Assembly: GCA_029717555.1 (NCBI GenBank)
Contig: JAMDHS010000005.1
Coordinates: 1-64,000, forward strand
Length of the DNA stretch: 64,000 nt
Direction: 5' to 3'
From: Peribolospora baueri
Lineage: Eukaryota; Basidiomycota; Peribolosporomycetes; Peribolosporales; Peribolosporaceae
A program made the position numbers and the translations under genes. Below the pieces are notes generated by a model, which was not told the DNA's origin, did not search any database, and saw only the letters and a list, made by a program, of their open reading frames with translations. Shown here in pieces: positions 61,313-64,000 of this stretch (positions are counted from its first letter, which is position 1; each line of letters starts with the position of its first letter).

Positions 61313-61724
61313 GAGTTTTCCCCGCTCAAAATGTCCGAGAGTAACTTGAATGCTTGTTGATGTAAATACGAATCGAGCCGTGTTAATGTTTTCGTCGCCG
61401 TCTGCATTGTCCGACAAACGAAGCACGGAGGACGCGATGGACGAACGCGGCGGTAGGCGGTGTCGCCCCTGCCTCGGCTGCGATGCGGCATCAACATCAC
61501 GTCCAAAAAGCGGATCGCATCCTCATCCTCTCCGGACTACCTCTTGACGGGGCCGGGCGTGGAGTCAGGACGAGTGCACTCCATGGCCACCGAGCGTATA
61601 AATAAAGGCGCTTCGCCTCGCGAGCGCTTTTACCCTTCTTTCCACCTTTTCCGTCAGCGCACTCACCCTTCGCAGCCTCCCTTTGCAGCAGCAGCCCTCT
61701 CGCTCGAGTTCGTAGCCGAACGGG
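61313..61724 (+). promoter_or_regulatory. HSP90 3' flank and Clp1-like gene promoter
   Basis: About 410 bp between two genes in the same direction. It contains a clear TATA box at 61597 with a pyrimidine-rich stretch after it (ttctttccacctttt), a typical fungal promoter arrangement for the downstream gene. Confidence 0.5.
61597..61605 (+). promoter_or_regulatory. TATA box of the Clp1-like gene
   Basis: TATAAATAA lies about 120 bp upstream of the ATG and is followed by a CT-rich stretch. It is the best TATA match in the window and suggests regulated expression of this gene. Confidence 0.6.
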
Positions 61725-63047
61725 ATGAGTCGTCACACCTCCGCCCTTGAGTGCACCGTCCTCGACATGTCCTCCATCACGCGCGCCTTCAAGACAGCCA
61801 GCTTGCAGGACGAGGACGCGGACAAGAAGGACGCCGGTGCCCAGTCCAATGCTTCGGCGGGCACGAAGCACGTCGGCAAGCGTTCCCCCCGGTCCTCCAA
61901 GATCCTTTCAGCCTCTCCCAAGACCGGTCTACGCGCCTCCCTCTACCATGATTCCCGCTCTCTTCTCCGCCGCACTCTCGCCGTCCAGAAGGCCTCGACT
62001 GCGACGCCCGAGGACCCCCGGCGCACGCACGGACACTTTCGCAGTCGCAAGGACGGGCGGTCACTCAAGGGAGCGACGTATGACAGGCCTCTGCCATCCA
62101 TCGCCAAAGTCGCCGCGAACGAGGCCGCCGTGCAGAATTTCCTCCGCGTGTCCTTGTTTCTCCCTCGGCCCCCTTGGTCACCCACATGCCCAGCCTCGGA
62201 AGCGCCCGTGGACATGACAACTGCCGAGCTATATGCCTGCCTCCGCCGTCACAGCCTCGAAGCAGAAGCGAGAGAGATGGTGAGCAACGGCGTTCCTCCC
62301 TCATACATTCTCGCGGCGATCAGGCGTCTCGGCGGGGATGATACGGGGAAGGAACTCTTGAAGTCATCCCACGGGTTGTTACGGGGCACGGACTCGTCTA
62401 CGCTGCGGGCCGAGTGGACGAAAATCGACGGGACCGACACACTGGCCCTGCCGCTCGACACACATGCTCGTCTCAATTTTGTCTCGTCTCCGGTGCCGCC
62501 CACGCACGTCTTAGCCGTCCAGCAGAGTCAGGATGGCGGCCTGCTCATCCCCTGCCACGCACTAGTGCTCGCTCTTCAATGCAGTGCTCTGGCCGATCTC
62601 CCTCCGGCGATGGCGAATGCGAGCGCCAGCGCCAGCTCGGGCTCGGGAGATCAGCCTCGGCTCACGCACCTGCCGCTCGTGCAGATGCAGGTGCCCGACA
62701 TAGAGACCTTCCTGATTCTCTACCGCTGGCTCTACAGCCCCGACGTTCCACGGCTCATCTCTGAACTTCTGCCACCCAAGGAAGACAAGCGTGTGCTGCT
62801 GTCCCCTCCAATCCTCCTCTGCTCCGCCAGTCGCGTTAACGGCCTTTGGTGCAACGCCATCCTCCTCGGCGTGCACGATCGCGTGCTCTGGAAGACCATG
62901 GAGAGCTGCTGGGCCTGGATTATGTGCGCCTTAGGCAGGGATATTAGAGGTCCCGATGGGAGGCCGCATCCTCGTCTCGCCGCCATTGTCGCCGCCTCAA
63001 CCGCAGCTTTGGGGCCGAGGCCGGAGCGTATGCCTGACCCTTCTTGA
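61725..63047 (+). CDS. CLP1: Clampless-like protein (Clp1 family, basidiomycete development)
   Basis: Intronless gene of 440 residues, unusual in this intron-rich window. The N-terminal third is basic and disordered. The conserved part shows HVLAVQQSQDGGLLIPCHAL, VLALQCSALADLPP, THLPLVQMQVPDIETFLILY, RWLYSPDVPRLISELLP and VNGLWCNAILLGVHDRVLW, which resemble the IPCHALVLALQC / LP...PET...L..YLY / GLW.N...LGV pattern I recall for basidiomycete Clp1. In Coprinopsis and Ustilago, Clp1 is needed for clamp formation and controlled release from the post-mating cell-cycle block, and its gene is induced by the mating-type homeodomain pathway. The TATA box upstream fits regulated expression. Assignment is from memory of the motif pattern and should be treated as probable. 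Confidence 0.62.
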   Translation: MSRHTSALECTVLDMSSITRAFKTASLQDEDADKKDAGAQSNASAGTKHVGKRSPRSSKILSASPKTGLRASLYHDSRSLLRRTLAVQKASTATPEDPRRTHGHFRSRKDGRSLKGATYDRPLPSIAKVAANEAAVQNFLRVSLFLPRPPWSPTCPASEAPVDMTTAELYACLRRHSLEAEAREMVSNGVPPSYILAAIRRLGGDDTGKELLKSSHGLLRGTDSSTLRAEWTKIDGTDTLALPLDTHARLNFVSSPVPPTHVLAVQQSQDGGLLIPCHALVLALQCSALADLPPAMANASASASSGSGDQPRLTHLPLVQMQVPDIETFLILYRWLYSPDVPRLISELLPPKEDKRVLLSPPILLCSASRVNGLWCNAILLGVHDRVLWKTMESCWAWIMCALGRDIRGPDGRPHPRLAAIVAASTAALGPRPERMPDPS

Positions 63048-63701
63048 TCTGATTCGAATCGGCTTTGCGTAAAAAAAAAAACCCTTTACCATATCGCTTA
63101 CGTTGAGCGTACATTGTAGGAGGTCCGTCGCTAGACGCCGATATCTCGTCCTCTTCGTCTCGCCCCACTTCCCGAGTCCACGGTTTTTCAGTGAAAGCCG
63201 CATATGCACGCGTCTCTTCGCTCCTCCTCTGACCCCTTTTGCTTGGCACCGGAAAGACGGCATCCATTTTTGTATATAGACAGGGAGAGTAGGCAAACAT
63301 TACTTCAAACGGAAGGTCGTGATGGGCACGTGGAAAGGTAGGTTTGCATGGATCGCGTCAAGGAAGACGGGAAGGCAAAGTGCGAGATCACTCGGTATCA
63401 AGCCAAAAAGAGGGGAGGGGGAAGGGGGCGGGGTCGTCGACGGATCGAGGAGGAGGTAGGTGGTGGTGGTGGTGGTAGTGGTCGTTATGTCACGTGCCGC
63501 GGCCCGCATCTCGACTGGGTCTTCCACCGGCGGCCCAACGCGGCTCTAAGATTCCATGTCGCCCCCTTGGGCATTGGATGAAGCAGGTCCTGTCCTAATC
63601 CTGCTTGCCTCGACACTGTGCACATCTCCTTCCGTCCTCTCGCATCGTCGGCGCACCGAAGCGACAAGAGCGACTCCAGCATCGGGAAGCTGACGAAGAA
63701 G
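63048..63701. other. Intergenic: Clp1-like 3' flank and UBC9 promoter
   Basis: About 650 bp. It contains an A-run at 63071-63081, two CACGTG sites (63327 and 63491), and a ggt trinucleotide run near 63455-63480. An open frame over the ggt run is low complexity and not called. The right part should be the UBC9 promoter. Confidence 0.5.
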
Positions 63702-63906
63702 ATGTCGGGGATTTGCAGGACAAGGTATGTGTCCGTGCCCGCGCTTCCCATCAGCGCTCCCTTTCTCCTTGCTTGCGCGGGAGGTATGCGTGGTGAACGT
63801 TTGGAACGATTATTTCTTAAATCGCATCCCTTTCCCTCCATTTGCTGCTTGGCGGGCTCTCAGGCTCGCGGAGGAGAGGAAACAGTGGAGGAAGGACCAT
63901 CCATAT
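63702..63906 (+). CDS. UBC9: SUMO-conjugating enzyme Ubc9 (5' end only)
   Basis: E2 enzyme that passes SUMO to target lysines, mainly in the nucleus. Two exons are present, 63702-63724 and 63864-63906, joined in frame through an intron with gtatgt...ctcag ends. They encode MSGICRTRLAEERKQWRKDH followed by PY, a near match to the first helix of Ubc9 ([20 protein letters not shown] in human). A gtgcgt donor follows and the remaining exons, including the catalytic cysteine, lie beyond the window. The start is fixed by the family: Met-Ser-Gly-Ile at residues 1-4. Confidence 0.88.
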
Positions 63907-64000
63907 GTGCGTTTCTGCCTGCGCACGTCCTGCCTGGCTTCTCATTTTCCCTTTCCCTCGCCACGAGATGTGCTCTTTGTACGGGGAGGCGCAACGGCTT

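Noticed and set aside
63348-63581. 77-codon frame rich in Gly/Arg upstream of UBC9
   Set aside because: It overlaps a ggt microsatellite and the UBC9 promoter; no domain and no splice context.

Overview
The window is nuclear DNA from a fungus, most likely a basidiomycete. It is GC-rich and gene-dense. Most genes are broken by many short introns (roughly 50-140 nt, gt...ag), and nearly all genes are conserved eukaryotic housekeeping genes. A gene resembling the mushroom/smut clampless protein Clp1 points specifically to Basidiomycota. I see no tRNA, rRNA, CRISPR array or LTR element. The only transposon trace is a broken Helitron piece.

Layout, left to right: Chk2/Rad53 checkpoint kinase (-); GWT1 inositol acyltransferase of GPI synthesis (-), divergent from an Asterix-type ER membrane protein (+); PP2A activator PTPA (-), divergent from mRNA export factor RAE1/GLE2 (+); pseudokinase SCYL1/CEX1 (-), divergent from Mediator subunit MED14 (+); autophagy protein ATG6/Beclin (-), divergent from TFIIA large subunit TOA1 (+); alanyl-tRNA synthetase (-), divergent from a disordered protein of unknown function (+); a very large THADA/TRM732 gene (-), divergent from a small hypothetical gene (+); a CLIP-170-like zinc-knuckle coiled-coil protein (-); a PWWP protein (-), divergent from SKI2 RNA helicase (+); a broken gene start joined to a Helitron remnant; HSP90 (+); a Clp1-like gene (+); and the first two exons of the SUMO conjugase UBC9 (+), cut by the window edge.

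The arrangement is mostly divergent pairs sharing 60-1060 bp promoters, alternating with convergent pairs. The genes do not form a single pathway. Themes recur: ER/Golgi (GWT1, Asterix, SCYL1), RNA export, decay and translation (RAE1, SKI2, ALA1, TRM732), transcription (MED14, TOA1, the PWWP protein), and signalling and stress (CHK2, PTPA, HSP90). No classical accessory gene cluster is visible.

The points most worth a second look are: an HSP90 predicted to end in MEAID rather than MEEVD, with an 8-nt microexon; an alanyl-tRNA synthetase with an acid-free N-terminal extension suggesting dual cytosol/mitochondria targeting; a CLIP-170-type protein without a CAP-Gly domain but with three SxIP/SxLP repeats; a Helitron piece fused to the start of an unknown nuclear-type gene; and the Clp1-like gene. 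Exon junctions were placed by hand from reading frame and splice signals. They are firm for HSP90, RAE1, TOA1 and Asterix and approximate elsewhere.
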